A stretch of DNA of 5,426 nucleotides, taken from an uncultured Victivallales bacterium. GTDB taxonomy: Bacteria; Verrucomicrobiota; Lentisphaeria; Oligosphaerales; JAFGRS01. A model generated the notes under the pieces. That model was not told the DNA's origin. It searched no databases and saw only the letters and a list, made by a program, of their open reading frames with translations. Location of the stretch: the NCBI GenBank assembly GCA_903834675.1, contig CAILKC010000364.1:1-5426 (forward strand), read 5' to 3'. Shown here one piece after another: positions 1 to 5,426 of this stretch. The position numbers and the translations under genes were made by a program. Position 1 is the first letter of the stretch. Every line of letters starts with the position of its first letter.

Positions 1-582
1 CAACTGCGCATAGGACAGGACCTGGCGATGCCGGCCGGTCGCCAGGTCCATGACGCTGACGCCATCTTCCGCCGGCGCCAGGACGTCGGCGAAGGGGTCC
101 GGGACTTCCTCGTAGCCGTAGCCGGGGCGGAAGTCGTAGACCCGGCTCAGGTTGATGCACAGGGCCTGGGTGCCGTCGCGGGCGACGTTGGCCACGGGCA
201 ACGGCAGGACGCGGCGGGCACCGCTGGCCAGGTTGTGGATACACGTGCCGAGGCGCCCGCCTGCGAAGACGTTGTACAGGCACGTGTCCGACTGCCCGCC
301 CAGCCACTGCAGCATCGCGCCCTGCTGGAAGTTCCAGGCCCGCGTCTCGGCGAACGGCGTGAACGGCAAGTCCCCCTCTGCCGCCCCGGGCGTCGGCAGG
401 GGTACATGGCCGATCGTGGCCACGTCCTCCGGTGTGGGGAAACGGTCGCGGAACAGGACCTCCTGGCAAAGGTGCCGGTCCTGCGCGTCCGCCGCCGGCA
501 CATCGTAGTAGCCGAAGAAGAAGTGTCCGCGCGGCGGCGTGAGCCGACGCAACGGTGCGTTCAGGTCCGTGATCTCAGGCAT
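1..582 (-). CDS. Probable beta-propeller protein (TolB/oligogalacturonate-lyase-like), N-terminal 194 residues, 3' end outside window
   Basis: An open frame runs from ATG at 582 to the window edge with no stop, giving 194 residues. There is no signal peptide, so the product is probably cytoplasmic. Visible motifs are G-H-F-F-F-G-Y-Y-D (residues 19-27), A-W-N-F-Q-Q-G-A-M-L-Q-W-L (82-94), L-S-R-V-Y-D-F-R-P-G-Y-G-Y (145-157) and D-G-V-S-V-M-D-L-A-T-G (173-183). The last is the typical end of a propeller blade, in which a value is displayed or acted on per blade. From memory, this motif set recurs in uncharacterised propeller-like proteins of polysaccharide-degrading bacteria; complete members are roughly twice this length. 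The ATG is the only start codon in frame in the spacer before it, and an AGGAG lies 10 nt upstream (593-597). The fold is a fair inference; the reaction is unknown. A pectate-oligomer lyase (PL22) role is possible, but I do not see the PL22 N-terminal signature. Confidence 0.8.
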   Translation of the reverse strand, partial: MPEITDLNAPLRRLTPPRGHFFFGYYDVPAADAQDRHLCQEVLFRDRFPTPEDVATIGHVPLPTPGAAEGDLPFTPFAETRAWNFQQGAMLQWLGGQSDTCLYNVFAGGRLGTCIHNLASGARRVLPLPVANVARDGTQALCINLSRVYDFRPGYGYEEVPDPFADVLAPAEDGVSVMDLATGRHRQVLSYAQL

Positions 583-602
583 GGTCTGCTTGCTCCTGCT
601 CT

Positions 603-624
603 GGTGGTCTGTAAGTGACCAACC
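603..624 (-). other. Possible RNA hairpin in the 52-nt spacer ahead of the propeller gene
   Basis: Read on the minus strand, GGTTGGTC (624-617) and GACCACC (609-603) pair over 7 bp with one bulged T, around a 7-nt loop. It lies 5 nt upstream of the AGGAG ribosome-binding site at 593-597. No T-tract follows, so it is not a standard intrinsic terminator. It could affect message stability or initiation at the next gene, but a stem this short may occur by chance in GC-rich DNA. Confidence 0.25.
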
Positions 625-634
625 GCAACTTCTC

Positions 635-940
635 CTATCTCACGCGCTGCTGCCAGGCGGCATAGAGCTGCTTCGCTGCGTCGACCGAGGCCGCGTGGGT
701 GTGCAGGACCAGACCGCGACCGCCGCGACGCGGCACCCCGCGGACGGGTTCGCGGGCGAGGAACGCATCCATGGGCTGAACAGCGGCGGCGGCCCGGCGC
801 ACCGCGGCCGCCGTATCGGTCTCGTACTCGGCCGCCTTGGGCAGCGGCCCGCATGGCGGCGAGACGATGAGCGGGATGCGCTCCTCTTGCCCGGCGAACA
901 CGCGGCGGCAGAGGCGGATGGGGTCTGTCAGTCTGTCCAT
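635..940 (-). CDS. Hypothetical protein, 101 residues
   Basis: I do not recognise a family. The frame runs from ATG at 940 to TAG at 635-637. It starts after a GAGAAG (947-952) spaced 6 nt from the ATG and has GC-rich third positions like its neighbours, which supports real coding. No signal peptide or membrane segment is seen. The first half holds a short hydrophobic strand ending in S-P-P-C-G-P-L-P-K (I22 to K35), then an Ala-rich probable helix (about residues 39-54). The middle is basic and glycine-rich (R67-R75), followed by a strand G-L-V-L-H-T-H (76-82) and a C-terminal helix (D87-R99). It lies between the secreted beta-helix gene and the propeller gene in the same direction, with gaps of 97 and 52 nt, so co-transcription is likely. 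An upstream in-frame ATG at 1081 would overlap the preceding gene and lacks a ribosome-binding site. It could be a small partner protein or a degraded remnant of a longer gene. Confidence 0.6.
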   Translation of the reverse strand: MDRLTDPIRLCRRVFAGQEERIPLIVSPPCGPLPKAAEYETDTAAAVRRAAAAVQPMDAFLAREPVRGVPRRGGRGLVLHTHAASVDAAKQLYAAWQQRVR

Positions 941-1011
941 GCTCGTCTTCTCTGGCTTCACCGTTCTGGCGGGTCCTCCCAGGACTTGCCTGGCTCGGAA
1001 GGGCATCCCCT

Positions 1012-1035
1012 GCCGCCGACGTGATGTCGGCCGGC
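1012..1035 (-). other. GC-rich hairpin just after the 890-residue beta-helix gene
   Basis: On the minus strand, GCCGGCCGAC (1035-1026) pairs with GTCGGCGGC (1020-1012) around the 5-nt loop ATCAC. This gives 9 base pairs, almost all G-C, with one bulged G. It begins 2 nt after the TGA stop codon (1038-1040). The downstream bases on this strand (1011 and below) contain no T-run, so it does not meet the standard intrinsic terminator pattern. A role in partial termination, or in protecting the upstream message from 3' decay, is conceivable. It also marks the longest gene-free gap in the window (941-1037), in which nothing else was seen besides a GAGAAG ribosome-binding site. Confidence 0.4.
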
Positions 1036-1037
1036 GT

Positions 1038-3710
1038 TCACTGGCCGGCGAGCGGCCAACTGGCCCGCAGCGGGTCGGCATAGCACCCTATCTTATCAAC
1101 CGGGATCGGTTCGAATCCGAGCTTGAGCGCGGGCGACTCCGGCCTGAGTCGATAGTCGTCCTTGGCGGCATCCACGAAGAGAGGGTCGGCGACCAGGGAG
1201 TGCAGGTCCATGCCCTGTGCCTGCCAGGCCTCCCATTCGTCCATGAGGATCGCCTCCCGCAGTTCCACCTCGTCCACCCACAGCGTGCCCTCGTCGCGGC
1301 ACAGCATCACCCGCACGTAGAAGGTCTCCTCCAGACCAGGCTGATAGTTGCTGTCCCCCGGTTTGGGGAAGCGGAAGGCGACCTCGTACTGGCACCACGC
1401 CGAGCCCACGATGACCTCCTTTGTGAAGCGCACGTCGTGGACGCCGCCCTTGTACGACAGCGCCTCCACGGTCACGGGAGTGCCCTCGACGGCAGACTTC
1501 AGCCACACGGAGAAGCGGTAGGCGTGACCGGGAACAACAGGCTTGATATGGGCGCTCTCGAGCATCACCTGGCGCTCCCACGGCGGTTTCCCTTCGAGCG
1601 CGGGAGAAGCGACTCCCAGCAGCCGCAGCGCCCGCTGGCCCTCGTGGACCACGTCGGTGACGGGTTCGGCCCTGGAGGCGGGGAGCGGCAGGCGGCAGGT
1701 CCAACCCGGTGGCAGGCCAGCGGGGTTGCCCTCCTCGAAACCCCCATTGGGAGCTAGGTCCGGTCCCGTGGTTTCTTTGACCGCAAACTGTCCGGTGCGG
1801 ACGGGGTGACCACCCTGCCAGATGAGATTGCGGTCGGAGGGATTGTCGGCGAATGAGACGTTGCTGTACCGAACCGCCTTTGCCTCGGTTCCATGAGGGG
1901 CTAGGATGTTGCGCCGCAGTTGGTTGTGGTGCATGGTGCGGCCATCGGGCAGAGCGGCGGTGCGCGGGTCGCGCAGCGTGCTGCCCTCCCGGTGCCAGGC
2001 GGGCTGGCCGACGACGGCGTCGTAGTGTTTGGCCCACCCGTTGGTCTCCATCCCCATTCTCCAGAAGAAATGGTCCACGGTCCAGCCGGTGAATTCGATC
2101 TGCTGTTCGCCGCAGTCCACGATGATGTTGTTCTCGATCAGGTTGTCGCGGCCATCGTGGAGATGGAGCCCGCCCCGCGGCGCCCGCGCGACGATGTTGC
2201 CATAGGTGTGGGTGCCCATGGCGCTCCAGTCCAGGTAAATGCCCCAGGCGAAATAGGGTGCCCGCCATTCGCCGTTGACGCGCCCGCGGCCGATCACGTC
2301 ATGAATGAAGTTGTAGCGGATGACAGACCCGTGCGTGCCGCGCCAGTCCCACGCGCTGCAGTAGATCGCGCCGGTATCGGTGGTTTCGAGGGATACGTGG
2401 TGCAGGTGGTTCAGCTCAATGACGTAGTCACAGCCGCTGGCGACGACGGCAAAGCGTGGCACGTCGTGAACCAGGTTGCGCGAGACGCGGTTGCCCACGC
2501 CACCGACGGCAATCCCAGAGCCCTGCTTGTAGAAGACGCCGGTGTGCCAGATGTGGTTGTTCTCAGCGTAGTTGCCGGCGTGGGTGCGGGTGACGATGTC
2601 ACCCCCTGACAGGCTGATCCCACTGTGGCCGGTCTCGCTGATGTCACAGCCGACGATGCCGCTGTACTTGCCGCCAGAAAGAGCCACGCCCGAGCCGTTG
2701 TACTCCCCCACGTTCCGGATCGTGCATGCGGCGAGCCGACAGTTCTCGGTGTTGTTCATGGTGACCGCGGTACCCTCGCAGACCTCAATCCCCAGCCCCT
2801 GCACCGTCACGTGGCGCGTACCCTCAAGCTGCAGGATCGTCTGCAGCACCGGCACGCAGACCGTCTCCCCCGCGAGCGGCTTCGGCGGCCAGAACCACAG
2901 CGTGCTCTCCTTCTCGTCCAGCCACCACTCACCGGGCGCGTCCAGCTCCTCGCGCAGGCCCATGACGTAGTAGCGGTCGCCGGGGTTGATGCGGTACGAG
3001 CAATCATTGGCCAGGGTAATCGTCCGTTGCGCCGGGTCCGTGGAGGCGATTGGGACGAAGTCATTCCACCACTCGAAACCGGCGAAGATGCAGACGCGTC
3101 CCTGCGTCGGCTCGGCCCACCGCCGCGCATCCGTTTCGCGATACTGCAATACGCGTTTCCCCATGGGAGCGGCATCCCAGGTCGTTCCCGCAGCAGGGGC
3201 CTTCGGGTCGACATAGGCCCAGCCGCCCGTGAAGGGCTCCTTGGGGTCGAAGTTGGGGTAGCGCGCCAGGATCATGCGGCGCCCGCCCATGAAGAGTTGC
3301 TTGAAGCTCGCTCCCTTGAGGCCCTGTGCCGTGAGGTCGGCCTTCAGAATCTGGCCCTCGCCAGGGACGAAGCCCGTGACGGCGCGGCCACCGCTGAGGA
3401 TCGGTTTCTCGTTTTGATAGGCGCGAAACGTCACCGGCGCCTCGGCGGTGCCGGAGTCCTGCGCGCCGAGCGTCAGCGTCTGCGGCAGCGCGTACACCCC
3501 GCCGCGCAGGAAGAGGGTGGCTGGCCCCATGAGCTTGCCCGCGGCCCGCAGTTCGCGGAGCGCATTCCGGGCACGCTCAACCGTGGCGAAGGGCCGCTCC
3601 AGTGTCCCCGGGGCGTCGTCCTTCCCCGTTGGGGCCACCCAGAACTCCACCGCCGCCGGGGCTGACCAGCAGCAAAACAGGGCCAGTCCCATCACGGTCG
3701 AAATTCGCAT
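1038..3710 (-). CDS. Secreted right-handed parallel beta-helix protein with inserted jelly-roll domain, probable carbohydrate-active enzyme (GH141-like)
   Basis: This is a complete gene of 890 residues, ATG at 3710 to TGA at 1038-1040. An N-terminal signal peptide is visible: short basic start (M-R), hydrophobic V6-W15, and an A-P-A cleavage motif at 17-19; no lipobox is seen. Residues 22-40 (V-A-P-T-G-K-D-D-A-P-G-T ... P-F-A-T) and G-G-V-Y-A-L-P (70-76) are the usual opening of secreted polysaccharide-acting beta-helix enzymes. Residues about 296-535 form successive parallel beta-helix coils rich in N-x-I/L-H patterns (for example N385-H386-I387-W388, N412-L413-V414-H415, N434-H435-L436-H437). 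Candidate active-site acids are D445 in T-T-D-T-G-A-I-Y, D455 in W-D-W, and D494 in W-G-I-Y-L-D. A jelly-roll-type domain (about 650-820) interrupts the C-terminal part, which resumes at W826 and closes with S838-L-V-A-D-P-L-F and S859-P-A-L-K-L-G-F. The likely role is extracellular or periplasmic cleavage of a complex glycan. GH141 members include fucosidase and xylanase activities; assignment here is by recalled architecture only. A polysaccharide lyase or non-catalytic role remains possible. Confidence 0.92.
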   Translation of the reverse strand: MRISTVMGLALFCCWSAPAAVEFWVAPTGKDDAPGTLERPFATVERARNALRELRAAGKLMGPATLFLRGGVYALPQTLTLGAQDSGTAEAPVTFRAYQNEKPILSGGRAVTGFVPGEGQILKADLTAQGLKGASFKQLFMGGRRMILARYPNFDPKEPFTGGWAYVDPKAPAAGTTWDAAPMGKRVLQYRETDARRWAEPTQGRVCIFAGFEWWNDFVPIASTDPAQRTITLANDCSYRINPGDRYYVMGLREELDAPGEWWLDEKESTLWFWPPKPLAGETVCVPVLQTILQLEGTRHVTVQGLGIEVCEGTAVTMNNTENCRLAACTIRNVGEYNGSGVALSGGKYSGIVGCDISETGHSGISLSGGDIVTRTHAGNYAENNHIWHTGVFYKQGSGIAVGGVGNRVSRNLVHDVPRFAVVASGCDYVIELNHLHHVSLETTDTGAIYCSAWDWRGTHGSVIRYNFIHDVIGRGRVNGEWRAPYFAWGIYLDWSAMGTHTYGNIVARAPRGGLHLHDGRDNLIENNIIVDCGEQQIEFTGWTVDHFFWRMGMETNGWAKHYDAVVGQPAWHREGSTLRDPRTAALPDGRTMHHNQLRRNILAPHGTEAKAVRYSNVSFADNPSDRNLIWQGGHPVRTGQFAVKETTGPDLAPNGGFEEGNPAGLPPGWTCRLPLPASRAEPVTDVVHEGQRALRLLGVASPALEGKPPWERQVMLESAHIKPVVPGHAYRFSVWLKSAVEGTPVTVEALSYKGGVHDVRFTKEVIVGSAWCQYEVAFRFPKPGDSNYQPGLEETFYVRVMLCRDEGTLWVDEVELREAILMDEWEAWQAQGMDLHSLVADPLFVDAAKDDYRLRPESPALKLGFEPIPVDKIGCYADPLRASWPLAGQ
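1251..1763 (-). other. Inserted jelly-roll carbohydrate-binding-like domain (CBM4/9-type) within the 890-residue protein
   Basis: Residues about 650-820 open with the typical L-A-P-N-G-G-F-E-E-G start (652-661) and G-L-P-P-G-W (665-670). They continue through H-E-G-Q-R-A-L-R-L-L-G (689-699) and H-A-Y-R-F-S-V-W-L-K (729-738), and end in G-T-L-W-V-D-E-V-E-L (808-817). That order is the hallmark of CBM4/9-like beta-sandwich modules that bind polysaccharide chains. Comparison with the upstream paralogue shows that this stretch is an insertion: both proteins share D-R-N-L before it and W-x-x-W-Q-A-x-G followed by S-L-V-A-D-P-L-F after it, and the paralogue joins these by about 20 residues. Sugar binding is inferred from the fold signature; ligand residues cannot be assigned. 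Confidence 0.7.
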
Positions 3711-3711
3711 G

Positions 3712-3722
3712 CTCCTACTCCT
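3712..3722 (-). promoter_or_regulatory. Ribosome-binding site in the 12-nt spacer between the two beta-helix genes
   Basis: The minus strand here reads AGGAGTAGGAG, two tandem AGGAG cores. The first (3722-3718) is 7 nt from the ATG at 3710, an ideal spacing, and immediately follows the TAA stop (3725-3723) of the upstream gene. The second (3716-3712) is only 1 nt from the ATG and probably cannot serve alone. The arrangement implies one transcript, likely translational coupling, and confirms the ATG at 3710 as start. Confidence 0.8.
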
Positions 3723-5426
3723 TTACTTCGCCGGGATCGCGTCGATCTCCAGGTTGTCCACATAGAACACCGACGGGCCATTCGTGTTGGACATGATCAC
3801 GAACTGCTCCAGGGACAGGAATTTCGGGTTGCAGGCGAGGCCCTTGAAGACCTGCGGCTCGCCTCCCGGCAGCTTGATCGTGAGGTCGTACATGCCGTCG
3901 GCGCGGGCGCCGATGCCGCAGGTGACATCGAAGCGTACCCACTGGCCCGCGGGCACCTGCAGCAGGCGCTTGTCGTTGGCGGCCAGGAAGCCCTCCGGGT
4001 CGACGCGCAGGTTCGGCCCCAGGCTATAGACGGCCGGGTCGTCGCGCCACTCGTAGACGAAGTCCGCGCCCGTCTCCCAGCGCAGGTCGAAACCGCCATG
4101 CAGCAAGCCCTCGTCGACTTCCCAGACATAGGCGGCGTAGGGCACGAAGGCGTGCTTGAGACCAGCGGCGTCGGTGAACTTCAGGCTGTGCTTGCTGCCG
4201 GCTGCCGCCGTCTCGTCCGTGACCCGCGCGGTCCCGGCCGTGCCTTCCTCGCCGATCGCCGCCCCGTGCTCGCCGTCGCCGACCGCGTAATCCTCGTAGT
4301 CCCGCCGAGCCGGCTGGGCTGCGGCCTCGCGGCGAGGCGAGTAGTCCGCCGGCTCGCGGTGGACTTGCAGCTCGGGTCGGGGCCAGGTGCGACGCTCGGG
4401 TGAGGCGTAGTTGCCCACCCCCGAGATGTCGATGGGCCTGAAGCCGAGCTTGAGAGCCGGTGAGTCCTTCTGGAGGGCATAGTCCTGCTGGTCGGGCGCG
4501 GCAAACAGCGGGTCCGCGACGAGCGAGGCCTTGTCCTGCCCCAGCGCCTGCCACTTGGCCCAGCACTCCCGCAGCGGCCCACGCACCGCGGCCGCCCGGA
4601 TGCGAGGGTTCTCGCCGCCGCCGTAGGCCAGGTTGCGGTCGAAGGTCACGTACTCAGGCTTCCAGGCCCCCAGGTCGTACAGCACAGCACCTGGCGCCAG
4701 GTTGGCCACGATGTTGCCCTCGAAGCGGTTGCCATTCATCTCGTACTTGGGCCAGGGGCCGATGCGACACTGCGTCCGTTGCGCGTTGACCAGGATGTTG
4801 TTCTCGCAGACATTGATGCTGCCCCCGTTGACGTGGTAGCCGCCGAGAGTCGTGTTGTAGACCACGTTGTCATGTACGGACCAGCCGCTGGAGGCGAGGT
4901 CGAGGTAGATGCCCCACGAGTAATGCGGGTACTCGAACCGGTTGGCGCTGTCACGGCCGTAGCCGCCCGCGTCGTGCAGCAGATTGTGGTGGATCTCGTT
5001 GCCGAGGTTCGTGGCCCGGAGCGCCTGCTCGTCCGGCTTACCCCAGTCCACGCTGGTCACCGTGTAGATCAGCCCGGTGTCGCAGGTCTCGATATTCATG
5101 TGGTGTATGTGGTTGTAGGCGATGACGTTGTCGTTGCCGCCGTTGTAGCTGACCCCGAAGCGTGGGCCGTCGTGGATGTGGTTACGCGTCACCTGGCAGT
5201 GCGCCACCGACCACAGCACCACGCCGGCGTGCGCGTTATGGTAGTCGCCGTAACCGAAGTCGTGGATGTAGTTGTTGTCGATGACATGATGGCTGACCCG
5301 CTCGTGCGCCGTGGGCTCGCCCCACAGGCGGATCGGCTCCTGCCCCGTCTGCGTGATGTCACAGCCCGCCACTCGGCAGGCGTGGGTCTCGTCACTCAGG
5401 TGGACCGCGATGTCGACGTTGCGGAC
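3723..5426 (-). CDS. Right-handed parallel beta-helix protein with C-terminal LamG/concanavalin-like domain, probable carbohydrate-active enzyme; 5' end outside window
   Basis: The frame is open from the window edge at 5426 to TAA at 3723-3725, giving 567 visible residues (numbered here from the edge). By alignment with the downstream paralogue, whose residues 331-334 read I-R-N-V against V-R-N-V here, about 330 N-terminal residues are missing, so full length would be near 900. Residues 1-270 are beta-helix coils with repeated N-x-I-H (N52-Y-I-H, N82-H-I-H, N105-H-I-H). The shared putative active-site region is present: E113-T-C-D116-T-G-L-I-Y, D126-W, and W171-G-I-Y-L-D176. The closing segment is W289-A-K-W-Q-A-L-G, S301-L-V-A-D-P-L-F, and S322-P-A-L-K-L-G-F. 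A linker (about 355-375) leads to a C-terminal beta-sandwich domain. Secretion is expected from the paralogue, but the signal peptide is outside the window. Substrate is unknown; divergence from the neighbour suggests a different linkage or sugar. Confidence 0.88.
   Translation of the reverse strand, partial: VRNVDIAVHLSDETHACRVAGCDITQTGQEPIRLWGEPTAHERVSHHVIDNNYIHDFGYGDYHNAHAGVVLWSVAHCQVTRNHIHDGPRFGVSYNGGNDNVIAYNHIHHMNIETCDTGLIYTVTSVDWGKPDEQALRATNLGNEIHHNLLHDAGGYGRDSANRFEYPHYSWGIYLDLASSGWSVHDNVVYNTTLGGYHVNGGSINVCENNILVNAQRTQCRIGPWPKYEMNGNRFEGNIVANLAPGAVLYDLGAWKPEYVTFDRNLAYGGGENPRIRAAAVRGPLRECWAKWQALGQDKASLVADPLFAAPDQQDYALQKDSPALKLGFRPIDISGVGNYASPERRTWPRPELQVHREPADYSPRREAAAQPARRDYEDYAVGDGEHGAAIGEEGTAGTARVTDETAAAGSKHSLKFTDAAGLKHAFVPYAAYVWEVDEGLLHGGFDLRWETGADFVYEWRDDPAVYSLGPNLRVDPEGFLAANDKRLLQVPAGQWVRFDVTCGIGARADGMYDLTIKLPGGEPQVFKGLACNPKFLSLEQFVIMSNTNGPSVFYVDNLEIDAIPAK
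3726..4301 (-). other. C-terminal LamG/concanavalin-like beta-sandwich domain of the upstream beta-helix protein
   Basis: Visible residues 376-567 form a separate domain after a charged, Ala/Pro-rich linker. Landmarks are D-Y-E-D-Y (376-380), V-T-D-E-T-A-A-A-G (402-410) with H-S-L-K-F-T-D-A (413-420), G-F-D-L-R-W (445-450), Y-E-W-R-D-D (458-463), G-P-N-L-R-V (470-475), G-Q-W-V-R-F-D-V (494-501), and the final strand V-F-Y-V-D-N-L-E-I (553-561). Alternating strands with a G-x-W-x-x-x-x-V/I core and a Y-V-D-N-L terminal strand are typical of LamG/concanavalin-like lectin folds found at the ends of secreted glycan-degrading proteins. Glycan binding is inferred; no ligand residues can be named. 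Confidence 0.6.

Noticed and set aside
28..618. Plus-strand open frame of 196 codons
   Set aside because: Antisense to the propeller-like gene, whose minus-strand translation has specific motifs and a ribosome-binding site.
1012..1035. Intrinsic transcription terminator after the 890-residue gene
   Set aside because: The stem is good, but no T-tract follows on the transcribed strand and the next gene follows in the same direction, so it is listed only as a hairpin.
635..1081. Longer form of the small protein starting at ATG 1081 (or 1006)
   Set aside because: The 1081 start lies inside the preceding gene, neither start has a well-spaced ribosome-binding site, and the added residues are Arg/Pro-rich without structure; ATG 940 has GAGAAG 6 nt upstream.
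837..1757. Plus-strand open frame of 306 codons
   Set aside because: It lies antisense across the 890-residue gene and the small gene, has low-complexity composition typical of the complement of GC-rich coding DNA, and shows no domain; the minus strand carries clear protein motifs here.
2625..3665. Plus-strand open frame of 346 codons
   Set aside because: Entirely antisense to the beta-helix gene, rich in Arg/Ala/Leu/Pro with no recognisable motif; long antisense frames are expected at this GC content.
3651..3710. Lipoprotein signal in the 890-residue protein because of the C-C pair at residues 13-14
   Set aside because: The residues before the cysteine (A-L-F) do not fit a lipobox, whereas A-P-A at 17-19 fits signal peptidase I.
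3723..5372. GTG at 5372 as the true start of the upstream beta-helix gene
   Set aside because: The frame stays open to the window edge, and the 18 codons before it align with the paralogue in the middle of the beta-helix; this valine is internal.

Overview
The window holds one run of four co-directional genes, all on the minus strand, so transcription goes from high to low coordinates. Gene order is: a large beta-helix protein whose 5' end lies outside the window (3723-5426), a complete 890-residue secreted beta-helix protein (1038-3710), a 101-residue protein of unknown function (635-940), and the N-terminal 194 residues of a probable beta-propeller protein (1-582). The gaps are 12, 97 and 52 nt and no promoter is visible, so this looks like the interior of an operon. 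DNA is GC-rich throughout with G/C-rich third codon positions. No tRNA, rRNA, insertion sequence, CRISPR array or phage gene was seen.

The two large proteins are paralogues. They share a right-handed parallel beta-helix core with Asn/His-rich coils, a conserved segment built on E-T-x-D-T-G-x-I-Y, then D-W, then W-G-I-Y-L-D, and the same closing segment (S-L-V-A-D-P-L-F ... S-P-A-L-K-L-G-F ... W-P). This architecture is that of secreted carbohydrate-active beta-helix enzymes, with glycoside hydrolase family 141-like proteins the closest I recall. Each protein carries a different probable sugar-binding jelly-roll domain in a different place: inserted before the closing segment in the 890-residue protein, appended after it in the upstream protein.

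Downstream, the 582-nt partial gene encodes a protein with no signal peptide that resembles TolB/oligogalacturonate-lyase-like beta-propellers. A plausible reading is that the two beta-helix proteins attack a complex plant or algal polysaccharide outside the cytoplasm, while the propeller protein acts in the cytoplasm. The substrate cannot be read from the sequence.

The organism is probably a GC-rich polysaccharide-degrading bacterium. Many-domain beta-helix proteins with jelly-roll modules are common in Planctomycetota, Verrucomicrobiota/Lentisphaerota, Armatimonadota and related environmental lineages, but no taxonomic marker gene is present, so this is a guess. The content looks like an ordinary, though little-characterised, polysaccharide-utilisation locus. 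The points most worth checking are the domain insertion, the paralogue pair, and the unknown small gene.
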